Assembly: GCA_016763715.1 (NCBI GenBank)
Contig: JAESTG010000328.1
Coordinates: 1-5,513, forward strand
DNA length: 5,513 bases
Direction of reading: 5' to 3'
Source: Flavobacteriaceae bacterium
Lineage (GTDB): Bacteria > Bacteroidota > Bacteroidia > Flavobacteriales > Flavobacteriaceae
Below are positions 1 through 5,513 of this stretch, piece by piece (within the stretch, counting starts at the first letter, position 1; every line of letters starts with the position of its first letter). A program made the translations under genes and the position numbers. Under the pieces are notes generated by a model. That model did no database searches. It was given only the letters and a program-made list of their open reading frames with translations, and was not told where the DNA came from.

Positions 1-1
1 A

Positions 2-151
2 ATAATTAGTAGTGAATACAAAGCTAAAAAGGCTCAGGCAGATCTATTGCTTGAGGCTATTGAACAAGATTCAAAATTTGTTGAATATGGCAGGTCTCCT
101 GGCTTGTCGCTGTGCTACCTTCCCATTTGTCTAAACAAACAGTGGTTTTGA
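2..151 (+). CDS. Possible 3' end of an unidentified plus-strand gene (partial, doubtful)
   Basis: An uninterrupted frame of 49 codons enters from the left edge and stops with TGA at 149-151. Its first 29 codons read like real protein: a charged, alanine-rich helical stretch containing AKKAQADLLLEAIEQDSKF. From codon 30 on (position 89) the frame translates the antisense of the cobalamin riboswitch, giving an odd tail (GRSPGLSLCYLP...). No start codon is visible and I do not recognise the protein. If it is real, the gene converges on the riboswitch and ends inside it. If not, positions 1-88 are the untranslated leader of a minus-strand gene beginning outside the window. There is no minus-strand ATG in 1-88, and all three minus frames there hit stops, so no minus-strand gene has begun by the edge. 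Confidence 0.25.
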   Translation: MISSEYKAKKAQADLLLEAIEQDSKFVEYGRSPGLSLCYLPICLNKQWF

Positions 152-240
152 AGAATACACCTATCCGCTAAGGGCGGACGACTTACAGTTGCGGGAACAG
201 CATCGGTCTTTCACCGAATTCCCTTTTAAAAGCACCCCTT
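89..240 (-). promoter_or_regulatory. Cobalamin (vitamin B12) riboswitch, reading leftward
   Basis: Read on the minus strand, the conserved blocks of the cobalamin riboswitch (Rfam RF00174) appear in order. They are GGTGC (235-231), GGGAA (223-219), GGTGAAA (215-209), CCCGCAACTGTAA (195-183), CCACTG (145-140), GGGAAGGT (124-117) and the B12 box GCCAGGAGACCTGCC (103-89). Between them are two variable hairpins, with stems 164-168/174-178 and 126-130/135-139. Such elements bind adenosyl- or methyl-cobalamin and switch off downstream expression at the level of termination or translation initiation. The regulated gene must lie to the left, outside the window. No clear terminator (GC-rich stem plus U run) follows on the minus strand in 88-1, so the expression platform is not resolved. 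The orientation is away from the plus-strand BtuFCD-type operon. Confidence 0.95.
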
Positions 241-270
241 ATAAATAAAGGCACTTACCAAAATTCGATG

Positions 271-302
271 CAAAAATAGAGTTTACCTATAGCCTCGCCA
301 AA
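271..302 (-). promoter_or_regulatory. Bacteroidota-type promoter driving the riboswitch transcript
   Basis: On the minus strand, TTTG (302-299) is followed after 20 nt by TATTTTTG (278-271). These match the -33 (TTTG) and -7 (TAnnTTTG) boxes used by the primary sigma factor of Bacteroidota, at an accepted spacing. Transcription would start near 264-267, about 25 nt before the riboswitch begins, which fits a riboswitch leader. The call rests on consensus matching only. Confidence 0.6.
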
Positions 303-312
303 TAAAAACTAC

Positions 313-320
313 TATTTTTG
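313..320 (+). promoter_or_regulatory. Possible -7 box of the btuFCD operon promoter
   Basis: TATTTTTG (313-320) matches the Bacteroidota -7 consensus TAnnTTTG exactly and has the same sequence as the minus-strand -7 box at 278-271. It lies 3 nt before the ATG at 324, so a start 4-7 nt downstream would fall on or just inside the start codon and give a leaderless mRNA. I see no TTG at the expected -33 distance (about 290-296), which weakens the call. In such AT-rich DNA the box could also arise by chance. Confidence 0.35.
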
Positions 321-323
321 AGC

Positions 324-1466
324 ATGTCAAAAAACGTTTTCTCTATCATTTGTCTTCTTTGCTTACTCGCTTGCAAGTCTGAAGTAAAAAAGCAAACACC
401 GCTTACTTCCGAAGAGAAGCCTTCAAAAATTGAAATACGCTACGCTAAAGGTTTTGAAATTGAAGATTTTGATACACACAAAATTTTAAAAATTTCCAAT
501 CCATGGCCCGGAGCTAACCGCGTTTACACCTACCTTCTTAAAAAACAAGAAATCACGATTGAAGGTGAAGACAACTATGACGCCGTGCTACAAATCCCTG
601 TTAAACAGATTGTGGTGACTTCAACTACACATATCCCATCCCTTGAAATGTTAGAAGTGGACGAAACCTTGATTGGTTTTCCTAATTTAGAATATATCTC
701 TTCAGAAAAAACTCGCAAGCGTATTGACCAAGGAACCTTACACGAATTGGGGAAAAATGAGGACATCAATATAGAAGTTCTTATTGACCTATCACCAGAT
801 GTTGTGGTTACTTTTGCAGTTGAAAGCGGTAATAAAAGTGCCGCAACCATTAAAAAAGCAGGTATACCTGTGCTTTATAATAGTGATTGGACAGAGACAC
901 ACCCCTTGGGAAAGGCAGAATGGATAAAATTCTTCGGAGCGCTATTTAACAAAGACCAAAAAGCCAATGAAATTTTTAGTGAAATAGAGCTCAATTATAA
1001 GAAGTCCAAAGAATTGGCAGCTCAGGCATCTTTCAAACCAACGGTACTCAGCGGAGCGATGTATAAAGATATTTGGTACTTGCCACAAGGCGATAGTTGG
1101 GCTGCTCAGTTTATCAAAGATGCCAACGGTAATTATCTTTGGCAAGACTCGAAAGGAACAGGTAGTATATCTTTGAATTTAGAAAGTGTTTTGGAACAGG
1201 GAAAAGAAGCTCAATTTTGGATTGGCCCAGGTCAATTTACGAGCTATCAACAAATGGAAGATACCCATGCGATTTATGGCCAATTTGATGCCTTTCAGCA
1301 AAAAAAAATATACAGTTTCACTACAATTAAAGGAGCAACTGGAGGTGTTTTATATTACGAACTGGCACCAAATAGACCCGATATTGTATTAAAAGATATA
1401 ATTAAAATTCTACATCCAGAATTACTTCCCGATTATGAATTATTCTTTTTTAGCCAACTAGATTAA
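324..1466 (+). CDS. btuF: Periplasmic substrate-binding lipoprotein of a BtuFCD-type ABC importer, probably for cobalamin
   Basis: This protein (380 aa) should capture the substrate in the periplasm and deliver it to the permease encoded next. Residues 1-16 are a short lipoprotein signal peptide ending in the lipobox LLAC, with Cys17 the lipidated residue, so the mature protein is membrane-anchored. This supports the ATG at 324 over the TTG at 318. After a linker and a roughly 60-residue N-terminal extension (35-95, with NPWPGANRVYTYLL), the periplasmic binding domain of the BtuF/FepB class (PF01497 type) begins near residue 96 (IVVTSTTHIPSLEML). A bridging helix lies near 200-236 and the second lobe runs from about 239. 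Glu108 and Glu287 sit where this class usually carries lobe glutamates that contact the permease; that is inferred by motif position. The stop overlaps the next start (TAATG). Cobalamin specificity is inferred from the adjacent B12 riboswitch; a siderophore or haem ligand is the alternative. Confidence 0.82.
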   Translation: MSKNVFSIICLLCLLACKSEVKKQTPLTSEEKPSKIEIRYAKGFEIEDFDTHKILKISNPWPGANRVYTYLLKKQEITIEGEDNYDAVLQIPVKQIVVTSTTHIPSLEMLEVDETLIGFPNLEYISSEKTRKRIDQGTLHELGKNEDINIEVLIDLSPDVVVTFAVESGNKSAATIKKAGIPVLYNSDWTETHPLGKAEWIKFFGALFNKDQKANEIFSEIELNYKKSKELAAQASFKPTVLSGAMYKDIWYLPQGDSWAAQFIKDANGNYLWQDSKGTGSISLNLESVLEQGKEAQFWIGPGQFTSYQQMEDTHAIYGQFDAFQQKKIYSFTTIKGATGGVLYYELAPNRPDIVLKDIIKILHPELLPDYELFFFSQLD

Positions 1467-2497
1467 TGGAAACAGGACGATCCTATAAAGGAATGTTTGT
1501 TGTGTTGCTGCTAATTTTAACGGCTGCCTTCTTACTAAACCTTAGTCTTGGATCTGTGGCTATACCTCTGGATGAGATATTTTCAAGCTTAACTGGGGGA
1601 GATGTAACCAAATCCAGTTGGAGTTACATTATCATTGACTACCGCTTGCCAAAGGCAATTACAGCCGTTTTGGTAGGTAGTGGATTAGCCATTTCTGGTC
1701 TATTGATGCAAACCCTGTTTCGCAACCCACTTGCAGGCCCTTTTGTATTGGGGTTGAGTAGTGGTGCAAGTCTGGGTGTTGCTATCTTGTTATTGGGTGC
1801 TGGTTCGTTTGGAGGATTCCTCGGCGGTCTGCTTGCCAGTGAATGGAGTTTAGTACTTGCCTCTGCTCTTGGGAGTTTTCTAGTGTTATTGGCTGTTTTA
1901 TCAATAACCTTACGCATTAAGGACACTATGGCTATCCTCATTATCGGCCTCATGTTTGGAAGTGTTACAGCCGCCGTAGTTGGAGTTCTATCCTATTTTA
2001 GTTCCGCAGAAAAACTACAACGATACGTTTTTTGGTCGTTCGGAAGTTTAGGTAATCAATCCTGGACAGGAATTCTTATTCTGAGCATTTGTACGATATT
2101 GGGAATTATTATAAGTTTTATGGCAAGCAAGTCATTAAATGCATTACTTCTGGGTGAAAATTATGCTAAAAGTATGGGTGTTCAGATAAAGAGAACCACG
2201 CTCATTATCATTATTGCCACCAGTATTTTAGCAGGTGGAATTACCGCCTTTGCAGGCCCTATTGCCTTTATTGGCTTGGCGGTTCCTCATATTGCCCGTC
2301 AGTGGATTACAACCTCAAACCATCGCATATTGATTCCGGCTGTCATGCTTTTTGGTAGTATTATTATGTTACTGTGTGACATTATAGCACAGCTTCCATT
2401 TAGCGAGTATACTTTGCCTATAAACGCAATCACATCACTTATTGGAGCTCCCGTTGTTATTTGGTTACTGGTACGAAAACGTAAATTAATATTTTAA
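1466..2497 (+). CDS. btuC: FecCD/BtuC-family ABC transporter permease, probably for cobalamin
   Basis: This is the inner-membrane channel subunit (343 aa), the usual length for BtuC/FecCD proteins, which form a homodimer with about ten membrane segments per subunit. The first membrane helix is at about residues 9-31. The family hallmarks are in order: YRLPKAITAVLVGSGLAISG (59-78) leading into MQTLFRNPLAGPFVLG (81-96) and SSGASLG (98-104); the cytoplasmic coupling region LLLGENYAKSMGV (227-239), which docks on the ATPase; AGPIAFIGLAVPHIAR (263-278); and the C-terminal INAITSLIGAPVVIWLL (319-335). The protein ends with a basic RKRK tail on the cytoplasmic side. It starts on the last base of the upstream stop and its own stop overlaps the next start, so the three genes are very likely translated in a coupled way from one mRNA. 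Family assignment is secure; substrate is inferred from the B12 riboswitch nearby. Confidence 0.9.
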   Translation: METGRSYKGMFVVLLLILTAAFLLNLSLGSVAIPLDEIFSSLTGGDVTKSSWSYIIIDYRLPKAITAVLVGSGLAISGLLMQTLFRNPLAGPFVLGLSSGASLGVAILLLGAGSFGGFLGGLLASEWSLVLASALGSFLVLLAVLSITLRIKDTMAILIIGLMFGSVTAAVVGVLSYFSSAEKLQRYVFWSFGSLGNQSWTGILILSICTILGIIISFMASKSLNALLLGENYAKSMGVQIKRTTLIIIIATSILAGGITAFAGPIAFIGLAVPHIARQWITTSNHRILIPAVMLFGSIIMLLCDIIAQLPFSEYTLPINAITSLIGAPVVIWLLVRKRKLIF

Positions 2498-3291
2498 TGA
2501 CTTCGGAAAAAAAACATAACATCCTTAAAGTAGATAGTTTGTCCATTGGCTATTGGAATAAAAAAAATAGTCTGATAATAGCCAAAGATATTAGTTTTCA
2601 TTTTTCTGAAGGAACCCTCATTAGTCTAGTTGGCGCCAATGGAATAGGGAAATCTACCCTCTTGCGTACCCTTGCAAATATGCAGAAACCAATAGATGGG
2701 ACAATTCAAGTTCATGATAAGAATTTAAACCAATATCACCCACTAGAATTAGCAACCTTATTAAGTGTTGTACTCACCGAAGCACCCAGCTCTAAAAACC
2801 TTTCTGTTTTGGAGTTCGTATCCCTTGGCAGGCAGCCACACACCAATTGGATGGGGAGTCTAAGTCCCGAAGATAAAATCAAAATAAAATTTGCAATCAC
2901 GCAAACTGACCTTGATTCATTAAAAAATAAAAAGTGTTCCGAATTAAGTGATGGGCAAATGCAGCGTGTGGCTATCGCAAGAGCTATCGCCCAAGATACT
3001 CCCGTAATTTTACTGGATGAACCAACTACGCATTTGGATTTGTACCACCGAGCCTCCATTCTAAAATTGTTAAAAAAGTTAACTTTGGAAACAAAAAAAA
3101 CCATCCTATTCTCTACCCATGAAATTGATTTAGCCATCCAACTTTCAGACCAAATGATATTGATGACAGAAAAAGAGACTTTAATGGAAACCCCTGCACA
3201 ACTCATAAAGGATGGGCATTTTGATCGGTTATTCCCGAAGGACTTCCTGTTTTTTGATGCGAGTACGGGGAGATTTACAATTAAGAGTTAG
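2497..3291 (+). CDS. btuD: BtuD/FepC-type ABC transporter ATP-binding protein, probably for cobalamin
   Basis: This is the cytoplasmic ATPase (264 aa) that powers the importer. All core ABC motifs are visible: Walker A GANGIGKST (46-54), signature LSDGQ (150-154, in place of the common LSGGQ), Walker B VILLDEP (170-176) with catalytic Glu175, D-loop THLD (178-181), and the switch His208 in STHE. At the Q-loop the usual glutamine appears to be absent: the segment reads VVLTEAP (91-97), with Glu95 as the likely occupant. From memory, related Bacteroidota ATPases of B12 loci read similarly, so I take this as a lineage trait and not damage. Residues 220-264 form a short C-terminal extension typical of FepC/BtuD proteins. 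It overlaps the permease gene by 1 nt (TAATG) and is the last gene of the operon; no convincing terminator hairpin follows. Confidence 0.9.
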   Translation: MTSEKKHNILKVDSLSIGYWNKKNSLIIAKDISFHFSEGTLISLVGANGIGKSTLLRTLANMQKPIDGTIQVHDKNLNQYHPLELATLLSVVLTEAPSSKNLSVLEFVSLGRQPHTNWMGSLSPEDKIKIKFAITQTDLDSLKNKKCSELSDGQMQRVAIARAIAQDTPVILLDEPTTHLDLYHRASILKLLKKLTLETKKTILFSTHEIDLAIQLSDQMILMTEKETLMETPAQLIKDGHFDRLFPKDFLFFDASTGRFTIKS

Positions 3292-3376
3292 TATCTTTAC
3301 TTTTTACTGAATCGAAATATAAAACAACTTATTGTTGGTTGTTACCACCATTTGAAAAAAACATTGCGAATTAAGA
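3292..3376. other. Gap after btuD with weak hairpins, no clear terminator
   Basis: AT-rich spacer between the transporter operon and the DUF2971 gene. AACAAC (3323-3328) can pair with GTTGTT (3338-3343) around a 9-nt loop, but no T-run follows, so it is a poor intrinsic terminator. TATCTTTA (3293-3300) is one base off the -7 consensus and could be a weak promoter for the next gene. Read-through from btuD is therefore possible. Confidence 0.35.
3338..3349 (+). repeat. Left arm of an inverted-repeat pair bracketing the DUF2971 gene
   Basis: GTTGTTACCACC here is an imperfect inverted copy of GGTGGGTAATAAC at 4182-4194: twelve pairs including one G-T, with one bulged G at 4185. The left arm lies 27 nt before the gene's start codon and the right arm 4 nt after its stop. 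The position at both gene ends is suggestive of a cassette boundary, but the arms are short and chance is possible. Confidence 0.4.
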
Positions 3377-4177
3377 ATGAGAGATAGGTTTACCGATATT
3401 GAATTACCAAAAACACTCTATAAATATCGAGATTGGAATAATAAATATCATCGTAAATTAATATCAAAGCAAGAATTATACTTCCCAAAACCTTCCGAAT
3501 TTAACGACCCATTTGATGGTAATATTCCTGTGAGATGGGATTTATTGAGTTTTGAAGAATGTTATGAAAAAAATTTGGAATTGATGTCTATCGTTCTCAA
3601 AGATGAAGACGAAAATCGAGTTAAGGCATTCGTCAGAGAACAAACGGAAAAAAAGCAACTTTGGCATCCAGAAAAACTAAAAAGAGAAACATCTGAACAA
3701 CTCGATAAATGGGGTAAAATTATTGGACTTCTTTCTCTTTCATCAGCTTGTGATAATATTTTAATGTGGTCTCACTATTCTATGAATCATAGCGGATTTG
3801 TCGTTGGATTTGACACTCAATCAATGGCTAATGATTACAACTTCGAATGGATTGAGCCGGTGAATTATCAATTTGAATATCCTTTAATTTCAGGTAATGA
3901 TGATAGCAGATTACAATTTCATAAAAAATTCTATTACAAATCAAAATTATGGGAATATGAGAAAGAATGGCGAATTTCAATAAATCATATAGAAAAACGA
4001 ACCGTTAAGTTAAATCCATATAGCATAACTGAAATAATACTCGGTTGTAAAATGAACGCAAAAGCTACAAACCAAATAATTAAATTGTCTAAACGGAAAC
4101 TTAGGAATAATATCGCTATTTTTAAAGCAACAAAATCTAAAGACAACTTTGGATTAGATATTGAGCAACTGGAATAA
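3377..4177 (+). CDS. DUF2971-family protein of unknown function
   Basis: The 266-aa product has the motif succession of the DUF2971 family (PF11185 type). LYKYRDW (14-20) comes near the start, then ELYFPKPSEFNDPFDG (33-48), GLLSLSSACDNILMWSHYS (117-135) with HSGFVVGFD (138-146), and KFYYKSKLWEYEKEWRI (184-200), the usual lysine-rich stretch ending in an E-x-E/K-W-R motif. The conserved polar residues (NDPFD, the WSHY His, the EKEWR Glu/Arg) look like an active or ligand site, but no reaction is established that I can state. There is no signal peptide or membrane segment, so it should be cytoplasmic. Codon use is visibly more AT-rich than in the transporter genes, and the gene sits alone between an inverted-repeat arm and a structured element, consistent with an acquired accessory gene. 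No Shine-Dalgarno sequence; ATG at 3377 is the first start and fits the family's N-terminus. Confidence 0.85.
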   Translation: MRDRFTDIELPKTLYKYRDWNNKYHRKLISKQELYFPKPSEFNDPFDGNIPVRWDLLSFEECYEKNLELMSIVLKDEDENRVKAFVREQTEKKQLWHPEKLKRETSEQLDKWGKIIGLLSLSSACDNILMWSHYSMNHSGFVVGFDTQSMANDYNFEWIEPVNYQFEYPLISGNDDSRLQFHKKFYYKSKLWEYEKEWRISINHIEKRTVKLNPYSITEIILGCKMNAKATNQIIKLSKRKLRNNIAIFKATKSKDNFGLDIEQLE

Positions 4178-4181
4178 AAAC

Positions 4182-4362
4182 GGTGGGTAATAACGTGTAT
4201 AAAACATAGCTAGTAAAGGCTTTTAGAGAGGTTTGTACTTTTTTACAAAGACCGCCAAATTTTTAAATTTGGCTTTTAAGATTGATAAGTTAAAAATAAA
4301 ATAAATCGGCTCTGTGTTTATCCGAAAAGTTAGCGTCTTTTTATACGCTACGTTTCATACAC
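4182..4362. repeat. Structured non-coding element with 16-bp terminal inverted repeat and internal hairpins
   Basis: The element begins with the right arm of the gene-flanking repeat (4182-4194). Next come GTGTATAAAACATAGC (4195-4210) and, near the other end, GCTACGTTTCATACAC (4347-4362), which pair at 14 of 16 positions. Inside are three more hairpins: GGTTTGTA/TACAAAGACC (4230-4237/4244-4253, 2-nt bulge), a perfect 9-bp stem (4254-4262/4265-4273), and TAGCGT/ACGCTA (4331-4336/4345-4350). No coding frame of note crosses it. The two mismatches of the outer stem are A-C on the plus strand but would be G-U pairs in minus-strand RNA. From memory, similar elements recur between accessory genes in flavobacterial genomes, which I cannot verify here. 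It does not carry recognisable integron attC core sites. Confidence 0.6.
4254..4277 (+). terminator. Candidate intrinsic terminator after the DUF2971 gene
   Basis: A perfect 9-bp stem, GCCAAATTT (4254-4262) with AAATTTGGC (4265-4273), is followed at once by TTTT (4274-4277). It lies 76 nt past the DUF2971 stop. The stem is AT-rich and the central loop is very tight, so its strength is uncertain; it may instead be simply part of the larger folded element. Confidence 0.4.
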
Positions 4363-4378
4363 AAACCGAAAAACACAA

Positions 4379-5513
4379 ATGAGCGAACCATTTATCATAT
4401 TTTTAATAGGAAGTATCTCTGCACTTGCAGGAGCTTATGTTGGTAACTTAATTGCACGTCTAAAGGCCAAATCCGAAAGCGGAAAACTCGAGGAGCGTTT
4501 ACTTCAGCTAAAAGATCAAGAAGAAAAACTCAATGAACGTTTTGAAAACGTATTACACGAACGAGAAGTAATACGAAAAGAAAAGGATTTTTTAAACGAA
4601 GAATTAGTGCGTCGTAATGCAGAAAACCAAAATCTTGAAGTTAAACTGAACGAGCAGAAAAATGAACTTGGAAAAATGCAGGAGAAGTTTACAGTAGAAT
4701 TTGAAAACCTCGCCAACAAAATACTGGAAACTAAATCAGAAAAATTCACCAAACAGAATGCCGAAAAATTAGACTTAATATTAAAACCTTTACACGAAAA
4801 AATAAAATCTTTTGAAAAGAAAGTTGATGATACACAAAAGGAAAGTATCAGTATGCATTCATCTCTTAAAGAACAATTAATAGGTCTAAAAGATTTGAAT
4901 TTACAAATGAGTAAGGAGGCCATTAATCTTACAAATGCCCTAAAAGGAGATAGTAAAGTTCAGGGTGATTGGGGAGAAACCCAACTAGAGATACTGTTGG
5001 AAAAAGTAGGCTTAAAAAAAGGGATTCACTTTTCTGCACAAGGGGGATATAGGGATGGATCTGGGAATTTAAAGAAGCCTGATTTCATTATTAATTTACC
5101 AGATAAAAAGCATCTGGTAGTAGACTCCAAAGTTTCACTTACTGCATATGAAGGTTTTTATAGTGCTAAAAGTGACGAAGAGAAATCGGAGCATTTCAAA
5201 AAACACTTACTAAGTATTAAAAAACACATCAAGGATTTAGGTGATAAACAATATACTGAGCTTTATGGCATTAACACTCCAGATTATGTGCTAATGTTCG
5301 TTCCCATTGAAGCTGCACTTTTAATTGCTCTCAATGAAAACAACAATCTATACATGGAAGCATTTGACAGAGATGTTATTTTAGTTTCAACTTCAACCCT
5401 ACTAGCTACTTTAAGTGTGGTTTCTTCAATTTGGAAACAAGAGGATCAAAAGAAAAATGTAATAGAAATTGCCCGTCAGGCGGGTGCATTGTATGATAAG
5501 TTTGAAGGACTTG
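4379..5513 (+). CDS. rmuC: DNA recombination protein RmuC, 5' part (runs off the window)
   Basis: The frame from ATG 4379 stays open to the window end (378 codons seen; about 60-90 more would be expected for a complete RmuC). RmuC proteins limit recombination at inverted repeats and are predicted nucleases. Residues 4-24 form one N-terminal membrane anchor (PFIIFLIGSISALAGAYVG), followed by a long charged coiled coil to about residue 190. The conserved RmuC domain then reads GDWGETQLEILLEKVGL (196-212), PDFIINLPDKKHLVVDSKVS (234-253), TPDYVLMFVPIEAAL (300-314) and SIWKQEDQKKNVIEIARQAG (350-369). Asp235, Asp249 and Lys251 fit the PD...DxK pattern of the restriction-endonuclease-like fold. It is separated from the DUF2971 gene by the structured element, whose outer repeat ends 16 nt before this ATG. 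No good promoter is visible between them apart from TAAATTTG (4264-4271), which lies within a palindrome. Confidence 0.93.
   Translation, partial: MSEPFIIFLIGSISALAGAYVGNLIARLKAKSESGKLEERLLQLKDQEEKLNERFENVLHEREVIRKEKDFLNEELVRRNAENQNLEVKLNEQKNELGKMQEKFTVEFENLANKILETKSEKFTKQNAEKLDLILKPLHEKIKSFEKKVDDTQKESISMHSSLKEQLIGLKDLNLQMSKEAINLTNALKGDSKVQGDWGETQLEILLEKVGLKKGIHFSAQGGYRDGSGNLKKPDFIINLPDKKHLVVDSKVSLTAYEGFYSAKSDEEKSEHFKKHLLSIKKHIKDLGDKQYTELYGINTPDYVLMFVPIEAALLIALNENNNLYMEAFDRDVILVSTSTLLATLSVVSSIWKQEDQKKNVIEIARQAGALYDKFEGL

Noticed and set aside
1..88. Intrinsic terminator as expression platform of the riboswitch
   Set aside because: The minus strand has a T-run after GCCTGAGCC (the stretch at 27-39), but no upstream sequence pairs well with it, so no terminator hairpin can be claimed.
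318..323. TTG at 318 as start of the binding protein
   Set aside because: The ATG at 324 gives a standard short lipoprotein signal peptide, and the TTG is itself part of the TATTTTTG box, so 324 is preferred.
575..1953. Other overlapping frames (575-850 and 1639-1953 minus, 942-1145 minus, 1186-1392 plus)
   Set aside because: All are embedded in the well-supported binding-protein and permease genes, lack own motifs and show biased translations.
2736..3206. 156-codon open frame on the minus strand inside btuD
   Set aside because: It is fully antisense to the conserved ATPase motifs, and its translation is serine- and cysteine-rich without recognisable domains, as expected of a shadow frame.
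4264..4271. TAAATTTG as an rmuC promoter -7 box
   Set aside because: It matches TAnnTTTG, but lies inside the 9-bp palindrome, has no TTG at proper spacing and is about 110 nt from the ATG; likely chance.
4182..4367. Integron attC site downstream of the DUF2971 gene
   Set aside because: The length and folding are similar, but I could not find the paired core sites (RYYYAAC and GTTRRRY) at its ends, and no integrase is visible.
4516..4923. 135-codon open frame on the minus strand inside rmuC
   Set aside because: It is antisense to the lysine/glutamate-rich coiled coil of RmuC, which yields a Phe/Ser-rich low-complexity translation; not a gene.

Overview
The window looks like chromosomal DNA from a member of the Bacteroidota, most likely a marine-type Flavobacteriia. 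Four things point that way: AT-rich DNA, start codons without Shine-Dalgarno sequences, promoter -7 boxes of the form TAnnTTTG, and a BtuFCD-type transporter of Bacteroidota character (extended lipoprotein binding protein, LSDGQ signature in the ATPase). Genus and species cannot be read from the sequence.

Left end (1-323). A well-conserved cobalamin riboswitch lies on the minus strand (about 240 down to 89). A good Bacteroidota promoter (299-302 plus 271-278) sits just upstream of it. It therefore reads leftward, out of the window, towards a gene that is not visible; a TonB-dependent B12 receptor (btuB) would be the usual target. On the plus strand a coding-looking frame enters from the left edge and runs antisense into the riboswitch (stop at 149-151). 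This leaves open whether the left neighbour is a minus-strand target gene or a convergent plus-strand gene. A second -7-like box (313-320) lies 3 nt before the first plus-strand gene.

Centre left (324-3291). Three genes are coupled by 1-nt TAATG overlaps and form one ABC importer operon: a lipoprotein substrate-binding protein (btuF-like), a FecCD-family permease (btuC-like) and an ATPase (btuD-like). The riboswitch next door makes vitamin B12 or another corrinoid the best substrate guess, although the riboswitch points away from this operon. A ferric-siderophore or haem substrate is not excluded by protein sequence alone.

Centre right (3292-4378). An AT-rich DUF2971-family gene of unknown function is bounded by a short inverted-repeat pair (3338-3349 and 4182-4194). 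It is followed by a compact, highly structured non-coding element (4195-4362) with a 16-bp outer inverted repeat and three internal hairpins. The layout looks like a mobile or cassette-like accessory unit between two housekeeping loci.

Right end (4379-5513). The 5' part of rmuC runs off the window: a membrane-anchored, coiled-coil protein with a predicted PD-(D/E)xK-like nuclease core. Its start codon lies only 16 nt beyond the structured element.

No rRNA, tRNA, CRISPR array, transposase or integrase is visible.
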